Assembly (NCBI GenBank): GCA_038210655.1
Contig: JBBQWM010000005.1
Location: 124,001 to 188,000, forward strand
DNA length: 64,000 nt
Reading direction: 5' to 3'
Source of the DNA: 54-19 sp038210655
GTDB taxonomy: Bacteria > Chloroflexota > Chloroflexia > Chloroheliales > Chloroheliaceae
Of this stretch, positions 41,116-50,134 are shown piece after piece. Each line of letters opens with the position of its first letter. The first letter of the stretch is position 1. The position numbers and the translations under genes are program-made. The notes beneath the pieces are model-generated. The model saw only the letters and a program-made list of their open reading frames with translations. It was not told where the DNA came from and searched no databases.

Positions 41116-41434
41116 GGGTGAGCGTCAGATTTTTGCAAACTAGCCAGACTATGCTACACCCGAAACCGGGGAGATAAGTATATATTTCACTACCGTACAG
41201 AATTTATGTTCTAGCAAAAGTTGAACTCGTTTTGCCTAAGAGATTGGCTAGACAAAGCTTACATGCTAAGGTGCTTCGAGCCTAACTTGAAAAATGTGTA
41301 CGGTAGTGAAGTATATATTAGAAAATTTTTCGCAGAAAAATTTTCTAATATATACTTATGAGTGGTTTGGAACTAGGTTTTCACAATCTCTTGCTAGTAC
41401 TGTTTGAACCCGTGCAAAAAATTGACGCACACCC
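41116..41434. mobile_element. Family D inverted-repeat element with 9-bp target duplication
   Basis: Terminal repeats are GGGTGAGCGTCAGATTTTTG (from 41116) and CAAAAAATTGACGCACACCC (to 41434). The nonamer AAGCGACCG flanks both sides (41107-41115 and 41435-41443). The centre is a long palindrome (ATAAGTATATATTAGAAAAT type, loop GCAG) interrupted by a family E element at 41187-41309. Without that insert the element is about 186 bp. No ORF is inside. Confidence 0.9.
41187..41309. mobile_element. Family E element nested in family D element
   Basis: This 123-bp element has perfect 13-bp terminal repeats (TCACTACCGTACA / TGTACGGTAGTGA) and a 10-bp duplication AGTATATATT at 41177-41186 and 41310-41319. 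Removing it and one duplication restores a perfect palindrome in the host element, which shows the order of insertion. It has no coding capacity. Confidence 0.9.
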
Positions 41435-41529
41435 AAGCGACCGAATTGAATTGACAAAGATTTCCGATTAAGTTAAGATTAGCAAAATTTGAAACGCCTT
41501 TCCGTAATACGGAACAGCCCAGGTGCAGA

Positions 41530-42261
41530 ATGAGCCAAACAGTTTTAATCACTGGTGGACTCGGTGATATAGGATTAGCAGTTGGAGCCGCTTTTGCTCG
41601 TCAAGGCGACCTGTTAGTTCTGCTTGATAGCAACACCAAGCGGGCCGCGCAGGTTCAGGCGGAGTTTGGCGAGCGGGTTTTGATTTTGCCAACCGATGTG
41701 CGTAACGCTGGACAGGTGCAATCTGCCGTTGCTCAGACTCTCGAAAAATTCGGGGATATTCATTATCTGGTCAACTGCGCCGGGGTAATGCGTTGGACAC
41801 CGACGCTCGAACTTAGCGAAGAAGAATGGGATTTGGTACTCGACATCAACTTGAAAGGCACTTTTTTGGTTTGCCGGGAAGTAGGCCGGGCAATGGTCGC
41901 GGCAGGTCAGGGCGGGCGGATCGTAAATATCGCCAGTGGACTAGCGGTGCGGCCCAATCCTGAAATAGCTCACTATGCCGCCAGCAAAGCCGGTATAATT
42001 GCGTTTAGTAAAGTGCTGGCTTTGGAGTTAGGCCCGCACCAAATTAACGTCAATTGTGTCGCGCCGGGGATGGTCGAAACTCAGTTGGTTAGCGCGAAAA
42101 GAAACCCCCAGGAGATAGCCGCCTACGCCGCCCGTTCTCCGTTGGGGCAGGTATTGCAGCCGGAAGATGTAGCTCATAGTGTGGTATTTTTGTGTGGCCC
42201 GCAAAGCCGCTTGATAACCGGCCAGACTGTTTTTCTTAATGGGGGTGGGTTGATGCCCTAA
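41530..42261 (+). CDS. Short-chain dehydrogenase/reductase
   Basis: The 243-residue classical SDR has the cofactor motif TGGLGDIGLA (about 8-17), an acidic residue after the second strand (LLDSN, suggesting NAD preference), NCAGVMRW in place of NNAG, catalytic Ser in NIASG and YAASKAG (YxxxK). The C-terminal LITGQTVFLNGGGLMP is typical of FabG-like enzymes. It oxidises or reduces an unidentified alcohol/ketone. It precedes an ABC importer operon by 222 bp. Confidence 0.93.
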   Translation: MSQTVLITGGLGDIGLAVGAAFARQGDLLVLLDSNTKRAAQVQAEFGERVLILPTDVRNAGQVQSAVAQTLEKFGDIHYLVNCAGVMRWTPTLELSEEEWDLVLDINLKGTFLVCREVGRAMVAAGQGGRIVNIASGLAVRPNPEIAHYAASKAGIIAFSKVLALELGPHQINVNCVAPGMVETQLVSAKRNPQEIAAYAARSPLGQVLQPEDVAHSVVFLCGPQSRLITGQTVFLNGGGLMP

Positions 42262-42305
42262 AATGCTCACAAAGACTTGTGGTTAACAGTCGTTTTGTTT
42301 ATGGT

Positions 42306-42429
42306 AAGTTGTAGAACGACTGACCCGTTCTTGTAGGGCGACCCTATGTGGTCGCCCTCGGAGACCCGCACGGTGTTCACGGGCGACCACATAGGGTCGC
42401 CCCTACCAGCCCAATCTCTTTGCAATTTG
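42306..42429. mobile_element. Family A element, subtype A2, upstream of the importer operon
   Basis: The inner core GTAGGGCGACC...GGTCGCCCCTAC (42333-42406) lies inside outer ends AAGTTGTAGAACG and CTCTTTGCAATTTGC, the same subtype as at 31782-31904. It begins 45 bp after the SDR stop and ends about 55 bp before the substrate-binding protein gene. Confidence 0.75.
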
Positions 42430-42483
42430 CTGTAGAGTAGATGGGAAAGTATCCAACAAAATATCAGGAGGGGAGAATTAGCT

Positions 42484-43623
42484 ATGTCCAAAGATTCGCG
42501 TAAAGCTTTATCGCGCCGTCGTTTTGTCCAGGTCGGCGGAGGTCTTACTCTGGCCGGATTGTTGGCAGCCTGTGGGGATAATACCGCGACTACCGCCCCG
42601 GCAGCAACTACGGCGGCAGCAGCGACTACGGCAGCGGCAGCGACCACCGCCGCAGCAATTACGGCAGCAGCGACCACGGCGGCGGCTTCCGGCCCGCTCA
42701 AAAAGATCAAGTATGCCGTACCGACCGCCTTTATCCTGAGCTATGTCGAGACTTACATCGCTAAAGAAGGTAAGTTTTGGGAGAAAGAAGGGTTGGACGT
42801 AGAACTGGTAGCCGGGAGCGGAACCGCTTCTGCCTTGCAACAAGTCGTGACCAAAACCGCTTTTGCGGGGCGGGGTGGAGCAATCACTACCATTATCAAC
42901 CGGGCCAACCAGAGTGTACCGATCCGTTCGGTAGCGGCAGTCTACCGGGGGGTACAGTTTGTGATTGTCACCAACGAGAAAAGCGGCATCAAGGCTCCGG
43001 CGGATATGAAGGGTAAAGACCTGGGGGTAGTCAGCCGCAACGGTTCGACCGAGCAGCTTTTGACTTTGATTTTGAGTGGAGCCGGAGTCAAAAAGGATGA
43101 TTGGAACCCGAAAGTGGTCGGAGCCAGTACTGGGGCTTACGCCTTTTTGGAGAAGGGCGAGGTAGCCGCTTTTACCGCTACCAACCATGTCGCGGTCGAG
43201 TTGCAGTTTAACAAACAGCCTGTGATCGTACTGCCGATGTCAAACTACTTGAAAGTCCCCTCGGACGACGTGATTGTCCATCAGGACTCGATCAAGGATG
43301 ACCCGGACACGATTACGAAGCTGTTACGGGGCTTGCAAAACGCCCGGAAATGGGCGCAAGACCCGGCCAACCTCGATACTATTATCAACTATTGCAAAAA
43401 CTACACGCCCGATGAGGTTAAAAACGTCGAGGTAGTCAAGCTAAAAATTCAGGACGACATCAAGCAATGGACTGGCAGTGGTTCCAGCTTGAAGTTGGGC
43501 CAGATCGACCGTAATGGTTGGAGTAGCTTGCAGGATCAGCTATTGACGGCTGGTTTTATCCAGAAAAAGCTAGACCTGGCGGAGTTGATTGACGCTTCCT
43601 TTATGGAAAAAATCGAAGTCTAG
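42484..43623 (+). CDS. ABC transporter substrate-binding lipoprotein (SsuA/TauA/NMT1-like)
   Basis: The 379-residue protein has a twin-arginine signal (SRRRFVQVGGGLTLAG) ending in lipobox LLAAC at about residue 35, then an Ala/Thr linker to about 75. The periplasmic-binding-like domain starts KIKYAVPTAFILSYVETYIA and contains SRNGSTEQLLTLILSGAGV, typical of the NMT1/SsuA fold used for sulfonates, taurine, nitrate or thiamine precursors. AGGAGGGG precedes the ATG. First gene of a three-gene importer operon. Confidence 0.93.
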   Translation: MSKDSRKALSRRRFVQVGGGLTLAGLLAACGDNTATTAPAATTAAAATTAAAATTAAAITAAATTAAASGPLKKIKYAVPTAFILSYVETYIAKEGKFWEKEGLDVELVAGSGTASALQQVVTKTAFAGRGGAITTIINRANQSVPIRSVAAVYRGVQFVIVTNEKSGIKAPADMKGKDLGVVSRNGSTEQLLTLILSGAGVKKDDWNPKVVGASTGAYAFLEKGEVAAFTATNHVAVELQFNKQPVIVLPMSNYLKVPSDDVIVHQDSIKDDPDTITKLLRGLQNARKWAQDPANLDTIINYCKNYTPDEVKNVEVVKLKIQDDIKQWTGSGSSLKLGQIDRNGWSSLQDQLLTAGFIQKKLDLAELIDASFMEKIEV

Positions 43624-43690
43624 CTAAGGCTAAGAGCTAAAGTTCACCACACAACACGAACCCAAAGGTGAACTCAGAATAGGTGGGCGG

Positions 43691-44509
43691 ATGGAGCAGT
43701 TACAAAAGACGGGTTCGACTACCAGTCAGACCCAGGAGATTGTAGTTTCGGGTGTCAACAAGATTTACCAGGGGGAGAGCGGTGCGGTTACAGCCCTGGA
43801 AGATATTAACTTTCAGGCCGGACACGGCTCCTTCATCAGTCTGCTTGGGCCTAGTGGCTGCGGTAAAACAACCTTATTGCGTATTCTGGGTGGGTTGCTC
43901 CGGCCTACTAGCGGCACGGTTGAGGTGGGAGGACGGGCACTTTACAGCGACAAGGGGGCCAATAAAGAGATTATACGCTGTATTGGTTTTGCCTTCCAGG
44001 ACCCCAATTTGTTGCCCTGGCGCACCGTTTTAGGTAATATTACCCTGCCTTTGCAGTTACAGGGTGTCCCAAAGGCCGAACGTGAGGCCCGCGGTCGGCG
44101 GATGCTGGAACTGGTAGGTTTGGAAGCGAGTACTTTTGCCAAATCTTACCCGCGCCAGCTATCCGGCGGGATGCGAATGCGGGTGGCTATCGCCCGTTCG
44201 CTGGTCTATGACCCGTTGATACTATTGTTGGACGAGCCGTTTGGGGCGCTGGATGCAATGACCCGCGAGAATATGAATTTGGAACTCCAAAGCATCTGGC
44301 AAAAAAGCGGTAAGACGGTGGTACTGGTAACTCATAGCTTGCCGGAAGCGGTCTTTTTATCCGACCGGGTAGTGGTATTATCGCCCCGACCGGGCCGGAT
44401 CAAAGAAATCGTGCCGATAGACCTGCCGCGCCCGCGTACCAAAGAAATGCTCGAAGATACTAAATTTAACCAGTTGGTCGGTCTGTTGCGCCGGAAGATG
44501 GAGGACTAA
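43691..44509 (+). CDS. ABC transporter ATP-binding protein (SsuB/TauB-like)
   Basis: The 272-residue ATPase has Walker A LLGPSGCGKTTLLRIL, Q-loop FAFQDPNLLPWRTVLGNI, signature LSGGMRMRVAIARSL, Walker B LILLLDEPFGALDAMT and VLVTHSLPEAVFLSDRV. The LPWRTV segment and the C-terminal region are characteristic of the nitrate/sulfonate/taurine subfamily. It is followed after 3 bp by the permease gene. Confidence 0.96.
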   Translation: MEQLQKTGSTTSQTQEIVVSGVNKIYQGESGAVTALEDINFQAGHGSFISLLGPSGCGKTTLLRILGGLLRPTSGTVEVGGRALYSDKGANKEIIRCIGFAFQDPNLLPWRTVLGNITLPLQLQGVPKAEREARGRRMLELVGLEASTFAKSYPRQLSGGMRMRVAIARSLVYDPLILLLDEPFGALDAMTRENMNLELQSIWQKSGKTVVLVTHSLPEAVFLSDRVVVLSPRPGRIKEIVPIDLPRPRTKEMLEDTKFNQLVGLLRRKMED

Positions 44510-44512
44510 AAG

Positions 44513-45370
44513 ATGGAGAAACCAATTGTTTATTCCAGCCCGACCTCGACTCCGGCTCGCCGTTTTAACTTCAAAAGGTTTTTCAACCGCTATTTGCCGT
44601 ACATAACTACGCCGCTGGTTCTGCTGGCTTTGTTGGGGGCCTGGCAATGGTATGTTGGCAGTAACTCTAGCGCCCGCTATTTGCTGCCACCACCGGGCGA
44701 AGTCTGGGATCGGTTGATCGAGTGGCCTGGTAATAGCCGCCTGATGAAAGATACCTGGCAGACCTTTTACGAGACGCTGGTCGGTTTTGCGATTGGTTCT
44801 TTGGTCGGGATCGTGCTGGGCTATTTGATCGCAAAAAGCCGCACCTTTGAGCGCATCGCCAACCCTTTTATCATTGCCAGCCAGGTTATCCCCAAAATTG
44901 CCCTCGTGCCGCTCTTTATCTTCCAGTTTGGGTTTAACTCGACCCCGAATATTATCATCGCAGTGCTGCTGGCTTTCTTCCCACTTCTCAGCAATGTTGT
45001 GCTGGGGATCAAGTCGGTCGAGGAGAGCCGTCACGATCTGATGAATTCGTTGGCGGCGAACGGCTGGCAACGGTTTCGTTATGTCGAATTTCCTTACGCT
45101 CTGCCCTATATTTTGACCGGGATGGAAGTAGCAGTGGTATTATCGCTCATTGGGGCGGTGGTTGGTGAGTATCTCAATCCGAATGGGGGGTTGGGTGCGG
45201 TAGCGGTGCAGGCGCTCAACGGCTTTCAGCTAGACCGCCTATTTGCCACGATTGTGGTGCTGACGATTATTGGGTTTATGTGTTATGCGGTGCTGGTGGC
45301 GGCCCGCCGCTTTTTGATCCCCTGGCACGAGTCGGCCCGTATAACGAACAACGCCAATACTACCCTCTAA
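44513..45370 (+). CDS. ABC transporter permease (SsuC/TauC-like)
   Basis: The 285-residue permease has about six transmembrane helices. The cytoplasmic EAA-type loop is in SLAANGWQRFRYVEFPYALP, which contacts the ATPase. It imports the ligand delivered by the lipoprotein encoded two genes upstream. The stop codon (TAA, 45368-45370) is the first triplet of a family A element, so the final residues may have been changed by the insertion. Confidence 0.95.
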   Translation: MEKPIVYSSPTSTPARRFNFKRFFNRYLPYITTPLVLLALLGAWQWYVGSNSSARYLLPPPGEVWDRLIEWPGNSRLMKDTWQTFYETLVGFAIGSLVGIVLGYLIAKSRTFERIANPFIIASQVIPKIALVPLFIFQFGFNSTPNIIIAVLLAFFPLLSNVVLGIKSVEESRHDLMNSLAANGWQRFRYVEFPYALPYILTGMEVAVVLSLIGAVVGEYLNPNGGLGAVAVQALNGFQLDRLFATIVVLTIIGFMCYAVLVAARRFLIPWHESARITNNANTTL

Positions 45371-45493
45371 GAACCGATTCCAGTAGGGGCGACCCTTGTG
45401 ATCGCCCTCGGAGACCCGGCACAATTTTCACGGGCGACCACAAGGGTCGCCCCTACAATTAACCTATTGAAAACCTATTGAGATAGTTTCTTA
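45368..45493. mobile_element. Family A element, subtype A1, at the permease stop codon
   Basis: Outer ends TAAGAACCGATTCCAG (45368) and CTATTGAGATAGTTTCTTA (to 45493) are imperfect inverted repeats. The inner core GTAGGGGCGACC...GGTCGCCCCTAC is at 45383-45456. It fills the space between two convergent genes. No clear target duplication is seen. Confidence 0.8.
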
Positions 45494-45500
45494 GGTCAAC

Positions 45501-47075
45501 TCAGTCTTCGGCGGTTGAGTCGGGTGGGACAGGTTTGATCGTCAGGCGGGTTCCCATAAATTTGGCGCTAACATCGTCAAAGCTGGCATAAAATTGCTGC
45601 CAGAGTGGGGAGTCGATTAGCTTTTTGTCGAGCCGGATGATGATTTCGTCTTCGGTTACTTCGAGCTTGCCGGGCCAGCGTTCGCTGGTAGCGCCGACCA
45701 CCTGAGCTTTGGTCTCGCCGATCCAGTTGGGGGTCGAGAGCGGGTCGATCCGTTCGCCGTTGCGAGGATGCCAGACCACATATTTTTCCATCAGCTTTGT
45801 ACGCAGGGTTGGGATCGACTTGCCCTCACCGTGAACCAGTATGACCGCTTTGGGCTGGAAATAGGAAACTTGCTGACAAAGCTGGCCCTGGTCGGCGTGG
45901 GCGCTCAAATTCACCTTGCGTACCTGGCAGTTAACCTCGATTTCGCTGCCATCCAGCATCATTTTATCGCCCCGTTTGAGGTTCATCAATTTGCGACCGG
46001 GGGCTTCCTCGTCCACATAGCCTGTAAAGAAAATAGCGTTTTTTTCTTCCGGCACGACCTTTTTGGCGTAGCCGACTGCTGGGCCACCCGATAGCATCCC
46101 ACTCGAACTGATAATGCAGCAGGGGGTATTGGGGGCAGTTAGTCGAGTAAATTCGTCGGCCCGGATTACGTTGTCGCCCCAGAAGATCGGTTGGCGGCTA
46201 TTGGCAACATATTTTTGCAGGCTTTCCGATAAATAGGGCTTCATGGTTTCATAAGCATCACAGATCGTTCGTACCATGCCGTCCACCACAATTGGAAAAG
46301 TTGGGATAATCTTGCTGCGTTGCAAATCTTTGAGGGTCAGGATAATTTCCTGCGCTCGACCCAGCGCGAAAGACGGAACCAGGGCGACCCCACCATTGCG
46401 GATCACTTCGGCAACCGATTCGCCTAGCCCGCGTTCTTCGACCGCCCGTTTGGGGTGTTGTCCATCGCCATAGGTGGATTCAAGTACCAGTACGTCCGGC
46501 TTCCAATCGGTTTGCCGAATGCCGTCCACCGTCTTCTGTCGCACAGTACACATATCCCCAGATAGCATCAACTTGCCGTCGGGTGTATCCATCAAAACAC
46601 AACTGGCTCCCAAAATATGGCCTGCCGGGAGCCACTGCACCTTAAACTCCGGGTCACTCTTGAGCGGGGTCAGCCAGGTCTCGCTCGGAACCAGTGTAAT
46701 CGAGCGTAGCAGCCAATCCACATCGTCCTCGTCGTAAAAGGGGACCGGACCACCCCGTTTTTTACGATTAGAAGCCGCGATACGGGCCACGTCAAACAGC
46801 AAAATCTCGATCAGGTTGCGGGTCGGTTCGGTCATAAAGATCGGGATATGCCCGAACTGTTTGTGGAAAAGGGGTAACGACCCGGTATGATCTAGGTGAG
46901 CGTGTGTCACCAGGACTGCATCGATTTTGCCGAGTAACGAAAAATCGGGCAGAGCCTCATCCCCCTGCCGATTGAGGCGCATACCACAATCTACCAGAAT
47001 ACGGTGTCCATTTATTTCAATCAAAGAGCAAGTTGCGCCGATTTCGTGCGCTCCGCCCAGGGCTGTAAAGTACAT
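45501..47075 (-). CDS. Beta-CASP metallo-beta-lactamase RNA nuclease
   Basis: The 524-residue protein belongs to the MBL/beta-CASP family of RNA-processing enzymes (CPSF73/YSH1-like). Motifs: VLVTHAHLDHTGSLP (HxHxDH, residues 58-63), AGHILGASCV, LMLSGDMCT, LVLESTYGDG and, in the beta-CASP part, VPSFALGRAQEI, SSSGMLSGGPAVGYAKK and LSAHADQGQL. It probably cleaves or trims RNA. The ATG at 47075 lies 4 bp after the preceding stop; a longer open frame upstream only overlaps the neighbour's coding sequence. Confidence 0.93.
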   Translation of the reverse strand: MYFTALGGAHEIGATCSLIEINGHRILVDCGMRLNRQGDEALPDFSLLGKIDAVLVTHAHLDHTGSLPLFHKQFGHIPIFMTEPTRNLIEILLFDVARIAASNRKKRGGPVPFYDEDDVDWLLRSITLVPSETWLTPLKSDPEFKVQWLPAGHILGASCVLMDTPDGKLMLSGDMCTVRQKTVDGIRQTDWKPDVLVLESTYGDGQHPKRAVEERGLGESVAEVIRNGGVALVPSFALGRAQEIILTLKDLQRSKIIPTFPIVVDGMVRTICDAYETMKPYLSESLQKYVANSRQPIFWGDNVIRADEFTRLTAPNTPCCIISSSGMLSGGPAVGYAKKVVPEEKNAIFFTGYVDEEAPGRKLMNLKRGDKMMLDGSEIEVNCQVRKVNLSAHADQGQLCQQVSYFQPKAVILVHGEGKSIPTLRTKLMEKYVVWHPRNGERIDPLSTPNWIGETKAQVVGATSERWPGKLEVTEDEIIIRLDKKLIDSPLWQQFYASFDDVSAKFMGTRLTIKPVPPDSTAED

Positions 47076-47079
47076 AAAA

Positions 47080-47985
47080 TCAGGCTTGCTCTTCCTTAGA
47101 TTGCTCAAGCAATAGTTTAAGTAATTTCTGTCGCTCTTCGGGGTCGAGACCGGCCAGGCGTTCTTGGGGGTCGAGACCAGCGAGGCGTTCTTCGGGCTTG
47201 AGTACGGAAAGCACTTTGTCCAGCACTTGCGGGTAATCGTGGGCAACGGCTTCCAGAAGCAGTTCGGCTCGTAGCTCTAGCGGCTCTTCGATTGGCTCGT
47301 TAAATTCGGGTCTTTTCAGGGCTTCTATTATTAGTTCTTTGTATTTTTCCTCTACCATAGCGAACTCCTTTGGTTTGAGTGACTGTAACACTTCCAGGAC
47401 TGGCTGGTTTTGCTGCTTAATCATCTCACCGACAAAAGCATCCCATTTCAGGCTGTCGGTCGGGGCGAAGGTGAGCCAGAGATAATAGGGTTTTTCGATA
47501 GGCAAGTCCCGACAAACGACGATAGCGATGTTTTGAAACCCGTTCTGGTTACGCCAGAGCCAGGGTTTAGCCTCATCCGGCTTAAACGAAACGCCCTTTT
47601 TAGCAGCTAGACTGAAAAATCTTTGCGGCTCGCGTGACGAGACGATCACATTTAGGATGTTGTCAAAATTCTCATCGTTACTTTGCAAAAGCTGCAAATC
47701 AGTCCGAAGCTCGTTCCTGATATACTCTCGCAAGTTAAACGGATCGTTTTGGCTCTTGAATTCTATCACATTGACCGCCCGGAAGAAATCAAACAACGTA
47801 CCTTCGAGCGATAGACCGGGTGGTACGCTCAGAACTAAATCGGCGCGGGTCGAGTATTGAAATTCGGTTTCGCTGGCTATAAGGCCGTGTTCTTCGGCCT
47901 CCAGGCGGGTCAGGAATTTGAAGAGCGGGTCAGGTCGTTTGGAAGTGGTAGCTGGGTCGGGCGCTGGCGGCGGGTTATTGCTCAT
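47080..47985 (-). CDS. PD-(D/E)XK nuclease-like protein (Rpn/transposase-nuclease related)
   Basis: The protein has 301 residues. ADLVLSVPPG and NVIEFKSQNDPFNLREYIRN give the D...ExK pattern of PD-(D/E)XK nucleases in Rpn-like and Chloroflexota/cyanobacterial relatives. The C-terminus has leucine-rich repeats of the type LDPQERLAGL/LDPEERQKLL. The ATG at 47985 has AAGGA 7 nt upstream and lies 1 nt after the cmk stop, so it is translationally coupled. Function unknown; its place in an operon between cmk and an RNA nuclease is notable. Confidence 0.8.
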   Translation of the reverse strand: MSNNPPPAPDPATTSKRPDPLFKFLTRLEAEEHGLIASETEFQYSTRADLVLSVPPGLSLEGTLFDFFRAVNVIEFKSQNDPFNLREYIRNELRTDLQLLQSNDENFDNILNVIVSSREPQRFFSLAAKKGVSFKPDEAKPWLWRNQNGFQNIAIVVCRDLPIEKPYYLWLTFAPTDSLKWDAFVGEMIKQQNQPVLEVLQSLKPKEFAMVEEKYKELIIEALKRPEFNEPIEEPLELRAELLLEAVAHDYPQVLDKVLSVLKPEERLAGLDPQERLAGLDPEERQKLLKLLLEQSKEEQA

Positions 47986-47986
47986 T

Positions 47987-48730
47987 TTAGCTTCCTTGAC
48001 TAGCCTCGGATAATAGCGGGGCGAGGGCGACTTCAATTCGCTCGACGACCTGCTGCGGGCTAAGATGGTCGGTGCTGATGACGAGTGCGCCGGACGGGAT
48101 CACCATCGGGGCAGTCGCTCGCTGACTATCAATGCGGTCGCGTTTTTCAAGAGCGCGGCGGGCTTCTTCGGTAGTTTTGGCGGCTTCCTGACGACTGCGC
48201 CGATTGGCCCGCACTTCGGGCGAAGCATCCAGATAGATTTTAAGATCGGCATCGGGCAGAACTACGCTCCCGATGTCCCGGCCTATCATGATAATGCCAG
48301 CCGAATGGCGGGCCATTTCACGCTGACGTTCGACCAACTCGGTTCGCAAGCGGGCGACGGCGGCTACTACCGAAACCCATTTTTCGACTTCCGGCGACCG
48401 CAATTGCTGGCTGACATCCTGCCCAGCCACCCGCACGGTATATTGACGACCATCGGCGGCTTCTTCGGCGGTCGCGTCACACGAGACAAAATCGAGCGCT
48501 CGACCCAATTCGGCCAGGGCTGCTTCGTCGGGAGGGGTGAGGGCCACGCTATGCCGGAGGGCTTGCCAGGTGACGGCCCGGTACATTGCGCCGGTATCCA
48601 AATAATTCAATCCCAACCAGGCCGCCAACATCTGCCCAATAGTGGTTTTGCCCACTCCTGCCGGGCCATCAATAGCAATCACCAGGCTCCGATTATCCTG
48701 CAATTGGTTATTAGTCTGCGACGAGTCCAC
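47987..48730 (-). CDS. cmk: Cytidylate kinase
   Basis: The 247-residue CMP/dCMP kinase has VIAIDGPAGVGKTTIGQMLA (P-loop), LNYLDTGAMYRAVTW, MIGRDIGSVVLPDADLKIYL and DASPEVRANRRSRQEAA (lid region). It phosphorylates CMP with ATP for nucleic-acid and lipid precursor supply. The start is GTG with a perfect AGGAGG 5 nt upstream. It heads a three-gene minus-strand operon. Confidence 0.97.
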   Translation of the reverse strand: MDSSQTNNQLQDNRSLVIAIDGPAGVGKTTIGQMLAAWLGLNYLDTGAMYRAVTWQALRHSVALTPPDEAALAELGRALDFVSCDATAEEAADGRQYTVRVAGQDVSQQLRSPEVEKWVSVVAAVARLRTELVERQREMARHSAGIIMIGRDIGSVVLPDADLKIYLDASPEVRANRRSRQEAAKTTEEARRALEKRDRIDSQRATAPMVIPSGALVISTDHLSPQQVVERIEVALAPLLSEASQGS

Positions 48731-48806
48731 CTTGCCTCCTTACGCCAGATGTGGGTAAACTTTGTTAATGCTTGTCTTGCTCGATTTTCTGGTAGCCATC
48801 TTATTA

Positions 48807-49025
48807 TCAAGCGACTCCAACCGGTTGATAATGCAGTATCATTAGTTGTTCGGTTTTTAAGGTCAATATAGCGTAAGTTCGGCCTTTGTTATGGCTAAAT
48901 TCAACCTCAAAAACATCCGGTGCTAAAATTTCGACTATGGTTCCTACCTGTCCCCGGCCTAAATTTTCCTCGGCTAAATCTTCGATCAAAGCCACCCCAT
49001 CTAAAAGTTTTATCGAAGGCTTCAT
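48807..49025 (-). CDS. DUF4926 family small protein
   Basis: The 72-residue protein has an SH3-like beta pattern (LLDGVALIEDLAEENLGRGQ, VGTIVEILAPDVFEVEF), matching DUF4926. Relatives are sometimes found next to DUF6883-type partners, but none is here. AAAGGA lies 8 nt upstream of the ATG. Role unknown. Confidence 0.8.
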   Translation of the reverse strand: MKPSIKLLDGVALIEDLAEENLGRGQVGTIVEILAPDVFEVEFSHNKGRTYAILTLKTEQLMILHYQPVGVA

Positions 49026-49060
49026 AAATACAATCCTTTAGGGTGCAAAACAGCTTATCC

Positions 49061-50134
49061 CTATTTCTTAATACCCCTTTTGATCGGCCCGCCCCGGCTA
49101 AAACGTTGCTCGGCAGGGCGACTTTCTTGAGGCTGGCCCGGAGAGACATGGCGGGCGCGACGGGCTGGGGTTGGGCCGGTAGATGGTGGGGGCTTTGGGC
49201 CAGTCCTTCGATTTTCGGCAGCCGGTAGCGGTTTTGAAGCACCTCGACGGTTATCAGGAATGTGGGGCGCTTTTGGGCCTGCTCTACGATTGTCCAGGAC
49301 GGGCAAGGGTTTAGGGCCTGCTTTGCGAATCTCAGCATCCACCGAGGGTTCCGACTTTTGGCGGGCCGACTCGATCAGAGCGTGTACTTCCGTTTTGCTC
49401 AGAGCGCGATATTTGCCACTGGGTAAATCGGCCAGTTTGAGCAAGCCAAACCGCACTCGCTTTAGTTCGATTACAAAATGATCGACCGCTTCGGCCATTA
49501 GCCGAATTTGACGCTTCTTGCCTTCTTTTAAGACAAAACGCACCACGCTATTCGAGCCTTCGTGCCGAATTAGATCGACCCTTACGGCGTGGGCTTGATG
49601 GACAACCCGGTCGCCTGTTTCGGGGTCTTCTACCCGGATCGGTACGCCCTGGCGCAAGGTCTCGATGTCCTTCATTGCTATGATCCCGTCTAGCAGGGCG
49701 ATATATTCTTTTTCGACCCCATAGCGGGGATGGCTGAGAGCGTTGGCGAATGCGCCGTCGTTAGTCAGCAGTAGCAACCCTTCGCTATCGGCATCCAAGC
49801 GGCCTACCGGGTAGAGCCGCCCATATTTCCCATCTTCGATCAGGTCAAGCACGGTCGGGCGACCTTGCGGGTCGCTAACGGTCGAAAGATAACCAGTCGG
49901 CTTGTTTAGGACCAGATAAATTTTTTGTGGGGCCGCACTGGGTCGCACCGGGACTGGTTCATCATCGACCGAGACCCGGTCGCGAGCAGGGTCGATCTTG
50001 GTACCGAGTTCGGTCACAATTTTTCCGTTAACTTTAACCCGCCCGGCAGCGATCAATTGCTCACAGGCCCGACGACTGGCGATCCCGGCCCGCGCCAGGG
50101 CTTTTTGCAATCGCTCTTCGTTCTGGTTTAACAT
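49061..50134 (-). CDS. rluB: rRNA pseudouridine synthase, RluB/RsuA family, with long basic tail
   Basis: The protein has 357 residues. An S4 RNA-binding domain (RLQKALARAGIASRRACEQL, 8-65) precedes the RsuA/RluB catalytic domain with GRLDADSEGLLLLTNDG (catalytic Asp). EGKKRQIRLMAEAV follows at about 205. The tail from about 270 is a Pro/Arg/Lys-rich repetitive extension (RRAGPKAPHIPDNRR-like units), probably disordered and RNA-binding. It should modify 23S rRNA uridine; exact position not certain from sequence. Confidence 0.9.
   Translation of the reverse strand: MLNQNEERLQKALARAGIASRRACEQLIAAGRVKVNGKIVTELGTKIDPARDRVSVDDEPVPVRPSAAPQKIYLVLNKPTGYLSTVSDPQGRPTVLDLIEDGKYGRLYPVGRLDADSEGLLLLTNDGAFANALSHPRYGVEKEYIALLDGIIAMKDIETLRQGVPIRVEDPETGDRVVHQAHAVRVDLIRHEGSNSVVRFVLKEGKKRQIRLMAEAVDHFVIELKRVRFGLLKLADLPSGKYRALSKTEVHALIESARQKSEPSVDAEIRKAGPKPLPVLDNRRAGPKAPHIPDNRRGASKPLPAAENRRTGPKPPPSTGPTPARRARHVSPGQPQESRPAEQRFSRGGPIKRGIKK

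Noticed and set aside
42333..42406. Riboswitch before the SsuABC-like importer
   Set aside because: The structure is the family A palindrome found at many unrelated sites; no conserved riboswitch core was recognised.
47075..47246. Upstream extension of the beta-CASP frame by 57 codons
   Set aside because: The extension overlaps the previous gene in another frame and reads its leucine-rich repeats out of frame; the ATG at 47075, just after the stop, fits operon structure.
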